Below, in pieces: positions 53,131-63,931 of a stretch of DNA of 64,000 nucleotides (position 1 is the stretch's first letter; every line of letters starts with the position of its first letter). This stretch comes from Pachyseris speciosa (taxonomy: Eukaryota > Cnidaria > Anthozoa > Scleractinia > Pachyseridae). The stretch lies in assembly GCA_016490735.1 (NCBI GenBank), contig JAEMWC010000095.1, positions 362,501-426,500 of the forward strand. Direction: 5' to 3'. The notes under the pieces are model-generated. The model did not search any database. It saw nothing but the letters and a program-made list of their open reading frames with translations, and was not told where the DNA came from. The position numbers and the translations under genes are program-made.

Positions 53131-54302
53131 TTATAGCAGCATCACGCGGCACTTGTCCGAGTTTTCATCACACGTCTGGTCATGTGGTGTGAAGGGAATT
53201 TTAGTGAGGTAGCAGCTGCTATAGTAGCAGTTTTGGTCGCACGTCACGTCTGAGTAACAGTTGTAGTCGCAGTATGCTCTGGTACATTCCTGATAGCAAT
53301 TGTCCGAGAAACACCACACATCGCAGGTTGCACTGATGCAACTTTGTTCGCAGCTGTTCGCGTGACATTCCGTTGAACATTCGCCGGCAGAACAATCCGA
53401 TTTACAAGAATCCGCTTCACAAAATATCGAAGAGCAGTTTCCACCTGAACAGGAAGACAAACAATTTGCAGGAGCAGTACATGTCATGCTGCAATCTCCA
53501 CCTGAAAACAATAATAATAATGAAGCTACAACTGACAACAAGGTTGTTTTGGTTTTACCAATGTATCATGATGTATCATTCCATCATTTAGGAAGGAGTT
53601 GTCCTGAACTTTTTGGATTACTGTCTACTACAATATTGCAGTTTTGCAACAAAAATCGCTAGATCAAACTGATCACTTGTTTTGAAAAAAAGGAAACTTG
53701 CAAACGTGAATAAATTGAATCCTCACCACTGCAAGACTGAGCACACGAATTATAATATGTTGAGTTAAAGCATTCCAAGACGCAGCTTCCTTCTGGACAA
53801 GACTGGTAACAAACGCCATCCTCTACGCTGTCGCATTCATCAGGGACAAATGGTGGGGCAGTTGTTACAGTGGTGGCAGCTGTGGGAGCAGAGGGTGTAG
53901 GAGACGGCAGGATCTTTTTTGTGCACCGTTTTCCTGGGCCACACATCTGCTGACACATTTTGTTATGACTGGGACACTTGAGTGTGCAACTACCCTGGGG
54001 GCAACTCTGTTCGCAATATTCTGCTCACAGTCTAACCTGCATGGTCCTTCTGTTGTAAATTCATAATTCATGATTAAAGCACGAAGATGGAAACTTATGT
54101 TTGCTAGAGCTTTTGATATTGGTGTTGCTGCTGCTGTAATTTATAGATGTGTATTTAATTAACTTTTGACCGGAGTAAGAAACTACTACCACTACTACCA
54201 CTACCACTACCACTACCACTACCACTACCACTACCACTACCACTACCACTACCACTACCACTACCACTACCACTACCACTACCACTACCACTACCACTAC
54301 CA

Positions 54303-54373
<71 letters not shown>

Positions 54374-54395
54374 GCTGACACTGCTACTGCTGCTG

Positions 54396-54449
<54 letters not shown>

Positions 54450-54886
54450 ATAATAATAATAATACAGACTGAAACTGCAACTGCTACCTCTGCTGCTCCT
54501 CCTGCTGATATTGCTCATTCTGCTGCTACTACTGCTGCTCCATGCTGTTTCTACTGCTACTGTTACTGTTACTGTTAAACGTTCTGCTACTGCTGCTGTT
54601 GCTGCTACTGCTACTTTTTCTGTTCTTACTTATGATGCTCCTTTCACTGTCAGCTGTTAGATTTTATTAACGTCTTACCTAAACATTCCTGGCGGCACTC
54701 GTCGCACATTAATGACTCCGGACAGTCCATGTTGCAATCCATTCCAACCTGGAAACATATTGTTCGACTTCTGACGGTTTCAGTGGTTATTTGACACATT
54801 GGAAGCGACGGTGGTTTTAAGGATGCTATCAAACTGAATGAAGTTACCACAAGGTGTGACAGCAGCAGCTGTATTGCCGCGTTCAT
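53131..54886 (-). CDS. Cysteine-rich secreted protein (three exons)
   Basis: The exons are 54886-54679, 54020-53727 and 53501-53131. Donors GTAAG and GTGAGG and the phases (1, 1) agree, giving 290 residues. The start MNAAIQLLLSHLVVTSFSLI is a signal peptide. The rest is a series of cysteine modules such as CEQSCPQGSCTLKC, CYQSCPEGSCVLEC and CEADSCKSDCSAGECSTEC, with a Pro/Thr-rich spacer (PTPSAPTAATTVTTAPPFVP). It is probably extracellular and disulphide-bonded. The function is unknown, and similarity to a known toxin or matrix family is not evident. The exon 2 acceptor is weak: an alternative start at 54049 keeps two more cysteines (GPCRLDC) but needs a 1-base shift. Intron 1 contains a long TAC microsatellite. 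Confidence 0.75.
54175..54615 (+). repeat. (TAC)n compound microsatellite
   Basis: Nearly 300 bp of tac/cac trinucleotides, with (TACCAC)n then (TAC)n, is followed by a degenerate tgctac stretch. It lies in intron 1 of the cysteine-rich gene. Long Tyr/His and poly-Val frames on the two strands are by-products. Confidence 0.95.
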
Positions 54887-54899
54887 TGCTTGGATTGAT

Positions 54900-55740
54900 T
54901 ACGTCAAACAATAAATAAATAGTCAACAAATTAGTGATTTCTTATTTTAACGTGCACATTCGTGAGATAACCTTGCTAACAATTTCCAACAATAAGTAGA
55001 AAGTAGAAGGATTTACCGAGACGATATCTTTGTCTGGAAAATGGAACATATTCAAGATTGCAACGCTTTGAGCGTGGGAACAAAGCAGGTGACTCCGGTC
55101 TTGGGTCAGAATTTTTCAATGTGAGGTAAGAGGCTTTTATCCCACTCGCTTCCAAATTCATAGAAAGCAGCTTATACCGTCTGATGCCGTTTTTGTGCTG
55201 CAGGATATTTGATTGTCTATCAGTAATTTCAAGTTATTTTAAGGTTATCGATTTGTCTTTTCATGCCCAACTAGATTAAATTAGGAAAGAGAAAATGAAG
55301 GGTTAAAATTTACTTGAGCAAATCTGAATTTCTGCGCGCAAATAGACTGAAATGGATAATCGTTTTTGGAATTGATCCCCGGAAAAACCGACAATCTGAA
55401 CACGATTTCTTTTCTCGTATTGTCTTAAATATGAAAGAAATATATCATTAGTGAATGAAACACTTTCTGGGTAAGTATTTCCAATCGCCATTACAGTGAA
55501 AGAACATAGAAAATGCAAAAAGCAAATTAACAAGTTTCAATTTGTAGAGCATCTGTGCTCGGCTAAATAGGTTTGAGACTTAAGTAAAGTGGTTATTTTA
55601 ATAGTGCTGAAACTTTCGCCTCGTTACGTGATCGCAGATCTGTCTTCCATTCAGCCGACAATTATCAGTCTTATTTGAATTATGTTATGTTTTATCTTCC
55701 TGTTCGTCTGAACCTGGTCTGAAGAAATTGATACTGTTCT
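54900..55740. other. Intergenic, no gene seen
   Basis: The stretch is A+T-rich and has only short frames. A phrase at 55395-55455 (cacgatttcttttctcg, ttaaatatgaaag) also occurs near 48660-48705, so it is a dispersed repeat. Confidence 0.4.
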
Positions 55741-55769
55741 AAAGAGGTAACAACACACATGAATTGCCT

Positions 55770-55990
55770 TGACAGATCTTGTTTTCCATTCAAACACGAG
55801 ATACAATATGGATGCAGAAATCAAATCATCCACCAAAACGTAATAAAAATAAAACAAAGGCTCGTTCGGGATTCTTGTGGTTGCTTTACTTTTGGCTGTA
55901 TGAGGGAGGGATCGAAGCTGTAAACTGGAAGTTACCGACAATAGAAGCTGATCTTGAATTCCGGTCTATACTGCCATGAGCATTTAATGT
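55770..55990 (+). pseudogene. Decayed copy of membrane-protein first exon
   Basis: The start atggatgcagaaatcaaatc gives MDAEIKSSTKT and then stops. The following bases parallel those at 56896 but are interrupted. It seems to be a broken paralogue of the exon below. Confidence 0.3.
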
Positions 55991-56866
55991 AATTGTGGAA
56001 TGCTAAGTGCTGTGTTCAAAGGTCGATGTTCCATTTTCAGTGCCCAGCAATGAAAATGAGAACAAAACAAAAGGAAGAAAAGATGATAGTTATTAAGGAT
56101 CACCTAAAGCAAAAACATAGCAGCCCTAAATTAAGTACTCCAAGCAATCCGATTCAAAACTTGATCCTCCGTGTCTACTCTTAAGGGGAAGAAAGTAATT
56201 TTGAGTCAAATTTTATTACAACAAAAGCAACTGGCTAAAATGTGAAAATTTCGCTTTTAAAGATACCAACAGATGTTCAGTGCGAGAGAAGAAAGAGGTC
56301 AATAGATTGAGTTGATGACAATGCATGTGTGGCTGGTGCATAGTGAAATCAGTGCAAAGTGGTGAAAACAGCATTTGACAATTAACCACACCGATATTGA
56401 AAAGGCTTGTTTCCTAGTATTAATACTTTGAAATCTCCTGGTGTGTCTAGAACCAGTAATGGCTGATTATTGTACATCTTAGACTTTGATCAGTACCCAG
56501 TATATGAGAGGAATGAAAGCATCTCTTGGCAGTTGCTATTCAACTTGTTACTTTCCCCCGCTAAAGAAAATATTGCGTTACGTTGTTCGTCATACTGCAT
56601 TGCTGATATTTTTAGCGGGTTATGAATCTGTTTCAACACATTTTAGTGAGAAACATGCTTTAACAATATCAATTTCAAACAGGAGAGTTGTGAAAAAAAT
56701 GCATCCATTCAAGTTCCTGCTTGCTTCTCTGCAGTCCAAAGATCGGTAATTATTACTTCCAGTTTGTCTACGGTAACTGAATACTCTTGAATAAGATAAA
56801 ACGCACAGACGTTGCTCTGCCAGATCTTTCTTCCTCTTAAACCACTGAATATTAACATGTAGTGGT

Positions 56867-57174
56867 TTGTCTTCATTGCAATTTCTATTGCAACATGGAT
56901 TCAAAAATCAATTCCAATACCAAACAAGCGACAAACACAGCAAACTTTCGATGGTCGCTCTTTTGGTTTCAATAGCTTTTGCTGTCTTGTTGTTTGTGAG
57001 AATCGAGCTTGTGCGCAGGGATTTGCAAACGATGGATACAAAGTTTGAGAGCCGTATTCAACGACTTGAATAAGAAATGCATGGCAGGGTGCACAAGAAG
57101 GTCAATTAAATTTTAAACTCAAATCTGATTCCAGCGAAAACAGAGAGAAGAGACGGAGAGCTTATAATCGGGGG
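56867..57174 (+). pseudogene. First exons of a type II membrane protein, frameshifted
   Basis: ATG at 56896 opens MDSKINSNTKQATNTANFRW. One base later in frame comes a transmembrane helix (MVALLVSIAFAVLLFVRIEL) and a charged, coiled tail (VRRDLQTMDTKFESRIQRLE). A likely second exon at about 57135-57173 (after attccag, before gtaagt) encodes ENREKRRRAYNRG. Layout suggests a short cytoplasmic tail, one membrane span and an extracellular stalk. Any extracellular domain would be further on and was not found. The frameshift marks it as a pseudogene or an error. Confidence 0.35.
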
Positions 57175-57369
57175 TAAGTTGATTATTCGTTATAACTTAA
57201 GGTGGTATCCGCCATTAGGAAAAGAACGATGGGCAAATCACAATTTAATATCGTCAGTTCTTAATGGAAGTGGGATGCACAGGCTCATATACAAATCTGT
57301 TGGAATCTTAATGTTAGGTGACGCGTAACAGTGTAGTGAGCCTCCAGCCCAGACTCACTATTTTCAGTC

Positions 57370-57750
57370 GTTTTAGGTGTCTGCAAAGCTGGCCGTTAGT
57401 TGTCTGTGTTGGTAGCAGAATAGTAATGGAAATGAATGGCTCGACATTCTGCAAAGAAATAAGGAGCAACTCCTCCATATCACTCTGGAACTTCCGAAAT
57501 TTAAATTAACGCAACATGCAGGGGGATGGAAAATAACAAAATTTGACTTATCTGTATTTAGTAAAAATTTGTTGAAACAAAGCCATAAACTAACATTTTT
57601 TAGCTCAGCATTAATGTTTTGCTGCAAACGTTTTATGCCTTTGTGTCTATAAGACAGATTAGCATCATCAGCAAACAGGTGAAAGTCAAAAACTGTTGAA
57701 CAAAGATGAAAGTCATAAATATATAGTAAAAAAAGAGCTTGTTTGTAAGA
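57370..57750 (-). pseudogene. Non-LTR RT fragment
   Basis: The minus-strand frame includes VFDFHLFADDANLSYRHKG (RT motif C) followed by LQQNINAELKNVSLWLCFNK and KSNFVIFHPP (motif D region). It is a truncated LINE RT, similar in type to the fragment at 51850 but a different copy. No ends were identified. Confidence 0.75.
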
Positions 57751-57949
57751 GGACTGTCATGTCGAACGACTGATTTCGAAAGTGAAACGTTCGTTATCAA
57801 AAACCCCGCGTTTGATACCAGGTAAATTTGCTAAACAGAGAACAGTGTGGGATGTGTGTCGCAAAATCCCAATAAGGTGAGAAAAGCGTGTTATCTATAA
57901 TAATATACACTTTGTGTAGCGTGTTTATACTGCACGTTTTACATTGAGA

Positions 57950-58160
57950 ACGTAGCGTTTCTGTGAGCACGCGCTTTTAGAACGAAGAATATAATATGTA
58001 GGTGTGCAGTGTTGACAGGCCTCATGAAATTTGCGCGAACTAATACATTGTGTGTAACGTTTTCGTGGCCTTACGCTTTTGGAACGAAGAATATACATTG
58101 CGTGTAGCGTTATCTGTGGTCTCGTGCATTTGGAACGAAGGGTATACGTTGAATGTATAC
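57950..58160 (+). repeat. Minisatellite, unit with ggaacgaag
   Basis: Three diverged units contain gtgtagcgtt, cgcttttggaacgaagaata and tacattg. The unit length is roughly 60-70 bp. It is not coding. Confidence 0.6.
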
Positions 58161-58162
58161 AT

Positions 58163-58600
58163 TCACGGCTTGGTTAGGGCGCCTTTTGCCTTTGTCATTT
58201 GCCTTCCATCTAGTAACTTGCGGAATTTATTGTTCTTGCTATATATGCAATTTCTGTTATTAGGCGTTTTGTCGTTTCAGACAAAATCCTTGTTACTTTT
58301 GCGATTTTTGTGAAATTCGCGGCTTGGAGAGACCCTTTTTGCCTTTGTCACTTTCTACTTCTATTCCTTTGCTAAATTTGTTCTTCTTGCGATATTTACC
58401 GCGAGTTTTGTTAACCATCTCTTTGGCAGTTGCAGGAAAATATCTTGTTACTTGTGTTATATTTGCTATTCTTGCAGCTTGGATAGGGCGCCTTTTATCT
58501 TTGTCAATTGCCTTCATCTAACTTACGGAATTCGTTATTCCTGCGATGTTTGTTAACGATCTTTTTGGCAGTTGCAGGAGAATTCCTTGATACTTTTGCC
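58163..58600 (+). repeat. Tandem repeat of about 155 bp, three units
   Basis: Each unit contains ggcttggatagggcgccttt, tgcctttgtca, cggaatttgttcttgcgata, ttttggcagttgcagg (missing in unit 1) and tccttgttacttttgc. Units start near 58163, 58319 and 58476; the last is truncated. It is adjacent to the minisatellite upstream. Confidence 0.65.
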
Positions 58601-59158
58601 ATCGAGATTTGCTAGCAAATTTTTGCTAACGCGCTCAATCCTGGACATAAGTGTGGGCTAGGTGCATATGCATCCTTGTAGTCGAACAAGTACATTTTGT
58701 TAACACGCACCTTTAGCTTTACCAAACTGCTTTATAAAATCTTTGCAGGGGCAAATGATACAAAATACGCGGTGATCAGATATGGGCTGAAACATAAATG
58801 CCTGAATGAGAGAAATGCTGATCAGTGGAAAACAGATTGCAATTTATTCATTTGACAAGCGCCAGCTAGGTTGAGCCTGCATCAGTACTCGAATGACAAT
58901 TATTTTTCACGAGATGTTATCTCTTCAGTGGTGCTGAATTTAGACTGGAAAACAGTCGGTTTTTATTTTCGTTTTCTGAAGGCGCGAATTCTCGCACGCT
59001 TTGCGTGCGAGCCTGCCTCGCATTTAAAAGTCATCAATTAAAAAGTCATCATTAAATAAATGTTTGCAATGCACAAATACGTAAACAAATGTGTCATATT
59101 CTATATGTGTCATACTCTATATTCTTAAACTCTTAAGCATAGCAAGGAATACAAACCT

Positions 59159-59316
59159 CTTACTAACCGAGTTCGAGGTCCGTACTGTAAGTTACGGACC
59201 GAGTTTTTTCCCGTTGATTTATGGCCCAAGCGCGAAGCGCGCGGGCCATAATGAATTAATGAGAAAAAACGAGGATCCGTAGCTTACAGTACGGACCGAG
59301 AAAACGAGGTCAGTAA
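59159..59316. mobile_element. Palindromic element with GGTCCGTACTGTAAGTTACGG arms
   Basis: It opens cttactaaccgag and closes with the near reverse complement cgaggtcagtaag. Within each arm GTCCGTACTGTAAGTTACGG is itself palindromic. The centre is atggcccaagcgcgaagcgc followed by gcgggccat. A related fragment (gagccgtactgtagaatacg) lies at 59379. Confidence 0.75.
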
Positions 59317-59419
59317 GATATTTATTATATCTCTGAGGTTAATTCGGCTCGCGGGAAAGAAAACTAGTTGAAGTCAAGCGAGCCGTACTGTAGAATACGG
59401 CCCGCAAAATTGACCAATC

Positions 59420-60700
59420 ACAGCGCACGTACTAAGTGAGAGATATAATAAAACAGGTTAAAGGCCCATTATCAACCTTGATTCAACGCGGTCGTTTGTT
59501 TTTGTTTTGAAATCGCGCTATTGTTAAATGATGCCTCTGATATATTGGTCAATTATTTTAATCGGGCTTTGATCTTTTGATCACGCCGAGTTGTCGCTTG
59601 TCCCCGGCTTCGGAAAGCAAATGGCTTCAAAATCAACTTGCATATTTCTTCATTGAAACCGCAAAGTATTGAACGAAAAAACAGCAAAGTATTGAACGAT
59701 CCGTTAGTGATACAACTTGCTGATCATGTGCCAAGGATGGTGACAAAATATCCACAAGAAAACATCCTTTGTCAGGTAATGGTTTCTAATTTGCGGTAAG
59801 AAAAATACTCATACGTTCTCGTTCAATTATCGTGTCCTTTCGCTTTATACTCTGTTCAAAATACAGTGGACCATGTGGCTTGACAAAAGGAGGAAAACTT
59901 TGAACTCCACATAACACGGGAGGAAACAAAAGCGGTGTAGTCCTCATCAATCACTGCGATCTCGGCGAGAAAGAGAAATTAATTATTACGCAGCTTAGGC
60001 AAGCTGCGAACTGGACGTAAGTGCCCGATCACTGCGATGGGCCATAAAAATAGCAGTCGATAAAGGGAGTTAGCGACAAGTCGGATTAAAAGCACTGAAG
60101 AGTTGACCAAAGCCGCAGAACCCATTACACAACCTGACCTTGAGATAAAACATCAAACATGGGGGAAACAGTTATCCAGACACATACAATTTTCAATACT
60201 CGCCATCAAATCGGTTTCAAAATCACGGTAAGTCGGCTCCAACAAGTTCAGCGAATTCTTGGAAGCTCCGAGGTAAAAAACACCAAACTTGAACAATGAG
60301 TCTCTGTAAATCCTCCTTGAAACTTTGATATAAAACTACACTGCGAAGTTACCGCTACCGACTATTACCGCACTGATTCTTGACTTTACACGAACCAAAA
60401 TTTACATACATACAAATTGTTCCAAAAATAACACAAGGAAAATGAAGAAGAATAAACAGCGAACATATTTACGGCCATGAATTTGGAGATTTGTTCACGA
60501 TACGACAAACTAAGAGCGATAAAACAAGGGCTTCGAAGTCTGAGTAATTTCGCGTTACACGAAATTCCAGAATTGACGGTCGCGGCGCGCGATGCATCAA
60601 GTGATAATGGACGTTTAACCGTGTATCAACCCTTCAAGTCACAGATTCAAAATGCTTATTCTCCCCTAGAGTCTAGATTTCCCAGAGTATTACTAATTAA
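59420..60700. other. Intergenic, no gene recognised
   Basis: The 76-residue frame at 60477-60707 has no known motif and is not accepted as a gene. The rest holds only short frames. Confidence 0.4.
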
Positions 60701-60812
60701 CAATTAGCTTATGAGCTCGAGATTTCTAAGGGTTGATAGTTGATGAGGTCGAAGGCCGAATCAACTATCACCCATAGAAATCGAGAGCGAATAATCTAAT
60801 TGTTTTAGTAAA
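60690..60812. mobile_element. Palindrome, apex gaggtcgaaggccga
   Basis: aacaattag...gagctcgagatttctaaggg and ggttgatagttgat form the left arm. atcaactatcaccc and atagaaatcgagagcga...ctaattgtt form the right. The loop is gaggtcgaaggccga. Confidence 0.7.
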
Positions 60813-61114
60813 AATCATACCAAACGAGTCTTGTTTCGGTAAAAAAAAATACCAATTTAATGTTCATTTGTTGCATAACAACATCCACGTCCACGTGATG
60901 AGTACGCCTGTATCACGCGCGCGGAATCTTTTTATTGACAGCTTGCTTTGACAACCCATTCAGTAAAACGAGAACAGCGCCGTGATCGAATAGATGCAAA
61001 GCGAAAGTTTAAATAAGTTCATGAAAAATATCTCGATCATCACTCAAAGTACACCAGACGGGCTGAAATTGTCCATCAATTAATGTCAGGGAAACTCTTT
61101 AAGGTCCTTTAATA

Positions 61115-61262
61115 TACACTTAATGTATGGTCCCGAGGGAAACAGTTAGTTTTGTTTTCCCGAGAGTCCTGATGTTTCCCGAGACGAAGTCGAGGGAAAC
61201 ATCAGGACTCGAGGGAAAACAAAACTAACTAGTTTCCCGAGGGATCATACATTAAGTGCTTT
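61115..61262. mobile_element. Palindrome, apex cgagacgaagtcgag
   Basis: Arms of about 70 bp start cacttaatgtatggtcccga and include ttagttttgttttccc and cctgatgtttccc. The right arm is the reverse complement ending atacattaagtg. Pairing is nearly perfect. Confidence 0.85.
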
Positions 61263-61393
61263 TTTATATACCGAGACTTTCCCTTCAACAATCACAGCAA
61301 AATAAACTGACAAACAAACAAAGACGGCATTACAAAAACACGTCTTTATTCACAAGCCTGCCGAATGAATAATTTACAAACGTTTAAAAGTAC

Positions 61394-61508
61394 CTGAAAA
61401 AGTAGAACATGCCTTTCTTGTATTTTCCGAATCTTTTCCTCCTATTAGATGCTGAATTTCTTCGGCTGATACTTGAGAAAAACGTTTTCTTTTAGTCTCG
61501 GGTTCCAT
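61394..61508 (-). CDS. First exon of a Crypton/KIAA1958-like gene
   Basis: It encodes MEPETKRKRFSQVSAEEIQH, then SENTRKACSTFS, and ends with a phase-1 donor (G/GTACTT). It is the N-terminal start of the recombinase-like family found at 62418, with the shared pattern F-x-x-V-S-x-x-[DE]-[LI] and [EK]-[KN]-T-R-x-A. No second exon was found downstream, so the copy is probably incomplete. Confidence 0.45.
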
Positions 61509-61960
61509 AACATTTGTATTATCGTTGGTTTATAAAACTGAAAACTGGCAGTGTTCTCAGGTCCGCCTCGTCAATCAAGCTGACGTGAGCACGTGCTGAA
61601 GATCATGCCACTTTGTAGTCATGCACTAATCACGTGCTGCTGTATCCGGGCACGCGGGCAACAATTGGGGAATTGTATCCCGGTCGGGATACATTTGAAT
61701 TTGGTCAGGGGCACGTGACCAAGAATCAACCAATCGCAGTACTCCTTTTGTTGAGTGAAAGTGTAGGTATATAACAACGGTAATTGTTTACGATGGACAC
61801 CGTGCAACTGTGAAAACTGTATGGCTGTGGCTGAGCGAAGTTTTGGATTTGAACAACGTGCTGATTGTGTGGCTGAAACTGCGGGGTTGTCAACTGCATG
61901 TGGTCTGCGTCAAAACCACTGGTTGAAGGACCAGCTAAAGCGCTGGAAAGTGGACCGGAT

Positions 61961-62418
61961 TCACCGTTTGAAGTATGGCTCTGGCCACTGACAAAATGGC
62001 TCTCCTTGGCGGAGATAGCGGTCAATGGCCGCTCTGATAGCTTTCAGTGACGAAATCTTAAAACGACTGCCATCTTTTTGGCGAATGGACACGTAAAACA
62101 TTTGCAGACAATTATTTAACTCTGTTTTTGACTGCTCTTCGATTGCACAGGTAAATTTGTTTTGGGTTTCAAACCATTCTGAAACGAAAAAGCCATTGAA
62201 GTTTAATGAGGAAATCAGGAAAATGTTTCTTGTTTCTGATTTATCGCATTGAAACTGACAAGTAAATATCATTAATTTGTATCATTTCTAAGCTTCTTAC
62301 CGTTAAAAATTTTCATTCCATACTTAGTTGCCTGCCTAGTCTTCTCAGGAACTGAATTTTTCAGTAAAAGTTCTAAATCATCCTGCGAAACTTCGCAAAA
62401 GCGCGAAGACGTCGCCAT
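61961..62418 (-). CDS. Truncated Crypton/KIAA1958-like recombinase N-terminus (two exons)
   Basis: Exon 1 (62418-62301) encodes MATSSRFCEVSQDDLELLLK then SVPEKTRQATKYGMKIFN. Exon 2 (62178-61961) joins in phase with EWFETQNKFTCAIEEQSKTE, LNNCLQMFYVSIRQKDGSRF and SLKAIRAAIDRYLRQ. Introns are GT/AG with a good polypyrimidine tract. This is the SAM-like core-binding domain seen in Crypton-derived proteins (KIAA1958, ZMYM family), normally followed by a tyrosine-recombinase fold. After RYLRQ the sequence departs from the family and stops at 111 residues, so the catalytic domain is lacking. It may be a relic or a short DNA-binding form. Confidence 0.55.
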
Positions 62419-62424
62419 TTTTGA

Positions 62425-63225
62425 AGAACACCTTCAACCACTGCACTCTAATGGCTGATAGTGTGCAGTAGCTAAGCCAATCAGATTACGGCATTTGCAT
62501 TAGTATACTAGTAGATTTTTACTAATAATCGATAAAACGTTGGCAGTCATTTCCTTGACCCTTGTTGCCTATATATTTAATCAAGAAAGGACAAAAAATC
62601 TGACGCTTGTTAATTTTGTACTGGAATGGCGGCAGCTAGAGCATATTAAGTAGTGTATGTGAAAATGCTCTTTCTTATTGCGCTAAAAAGAAAACTAACA
62701 AAAAGAAAGAAACTGCTGGTATGGTATTACAGTGTTTTGAATGGTCAATAGACAATCAGATGGCTTAATTTATATTTGGAAGAGCAACTATGAATGAAAT
62801 ATCTTGTCATCGTATGAACCATCGCTAGTCAAACCTTCAATCACTGTCATAAGTCGTTGGCCCACACCCACCCACCCCCTTTCCCCCATCTAATGTTGTA
62901 AAGCACAGTTTGTCTGAACTCCTTTCGAATTGGCGCTTTTACGGTTTGTAAACAACATTGAACGGGTGGGAGCGGGAGGGCGACTCAAAAACGGTGTTTG
63001 TGTCCCAACAATATGGCAATGATTGTTGGTCTGCTCCTAGAATAGGTTAATTTAATAAACGTGTTACCAGTCTAAGAAGGACCACGCTAAACTGGCAGTC
63101 ATGGAATCGCAGTTTTCAGACGTTCGGAAAGGATAACATAAAACGTACAAATCAGATAAACGAAGTAAATATGGTAGTAGGTTGATGACAATTTCTGGCT
63201 GGTGTGTTATCGTCTGTTAATCCTT
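62425..63225. other. Upstream region of the Crypton-like gene, no other gene
   Basis: It contains gccaatcagattacggcatt next to cattagtatactagtag, a phrase that looks like a repeat terminus. C-rich/G-rich patches lie at about 62865-62890 and 62963-62983. No coding sequence is seen. Confidence 0.4.
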
Positions 63226-63236
63226 GATTGAGGACA

Positions 63237-63428
63237 GACACTACGCGTGGTCACAGCCAGAATTTTGTCACGTCCCTGGTGGTTCTTTTTAAGTTCCACA
63301 GAGTCAGATTAAGTGAAAGTACATTACAAAGGCAGCACTTTCCCCATAATTATTTAAAGACCCTAAGTGTTGGTCCGGCCGGGGTTTCAACCCGCGACCT
63401 CCCGCACGGTAGTCCAGTGCTCTACCAA
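63237..63428 (-). mobile_element. tRNA-derived SINE (copy 3, truncated)
   Basis: The minus strand has GAGGTCGCGGGTTGAAACCC (B box region) and the body phrase gggtctttaaataattatgg. The head is cut at the A box (ggtagagcact) and the body stops near 63237 without the (TATG)n tail. It matches copies at 47407 and 38530-39058. Confidence 0.75.
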
Positions 63429-63742
63429 AAACATCTATTAGTAAGAACAAAAAGGAACATTACAACAAACTGCATACGTAATAAAATTGTTCATTTAAAA
63501 AAATTAATTGTTAAAATACTGACTAAGAACTATTTACAACAAACAATTAATATTAGAATATTATTATTATTATTATTACCTAGAACACCACTAATTAACA
63601 ACGCAGTGAAACTCGTCGACGACAGGTCCAAGTAAACGTTCTCCCAGTTTACAACAAAATGCTTCGGGTTCCCATATGCGATTTCTATGCCTTCAAGGAA
63701 TGCAATTCACCTTGGATCTTGGTAGCTTCGATTCCCAGTCTT

Positions 63743-63931
63743 TCACACGATAATATCTGCTCCTTCGTGAGGCACTTCAAGGGAAACACGACTGGAAAAA
63801 CCATTGGCTTGGGAGAGTAGAGTTGCAAACTTAGCTAAACTTGATAACTCGGCTGGGACGCGGTGTCGCGGACGGCCAATTGAAAAATCAGGGATTTTTC
63901 TTATCCTGTCGAAGACACACGAATGCGTCAC
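63743..63931 (-). CDS. Uncharacterised small ORF near the right edge
   Basis: The frame contains DRIRKIPDFSIGRPRHRVPA and ELSSLAKFATLLSQANGFSS, then VSLEVPHEGADIIV and a stop. The composition is protein-like and could be a terminal exon of a gene continuing past 63931. No domain is recognised. Confidence 0.3.
   Translation of the reverse strand: MTHSCVFDRIRKIPDFSIGRPRHRVPAELSSLAKFATLLSQANGFSSRVSLEVPHEGADIIV

Noticed and set aside
54061..54480. Long poly-Val frame (minus) and Tyr/His frame (plus)
   Set aside because: Both arise from the (TAC)n/(CAC)n microsatellite and have no independent coding support.
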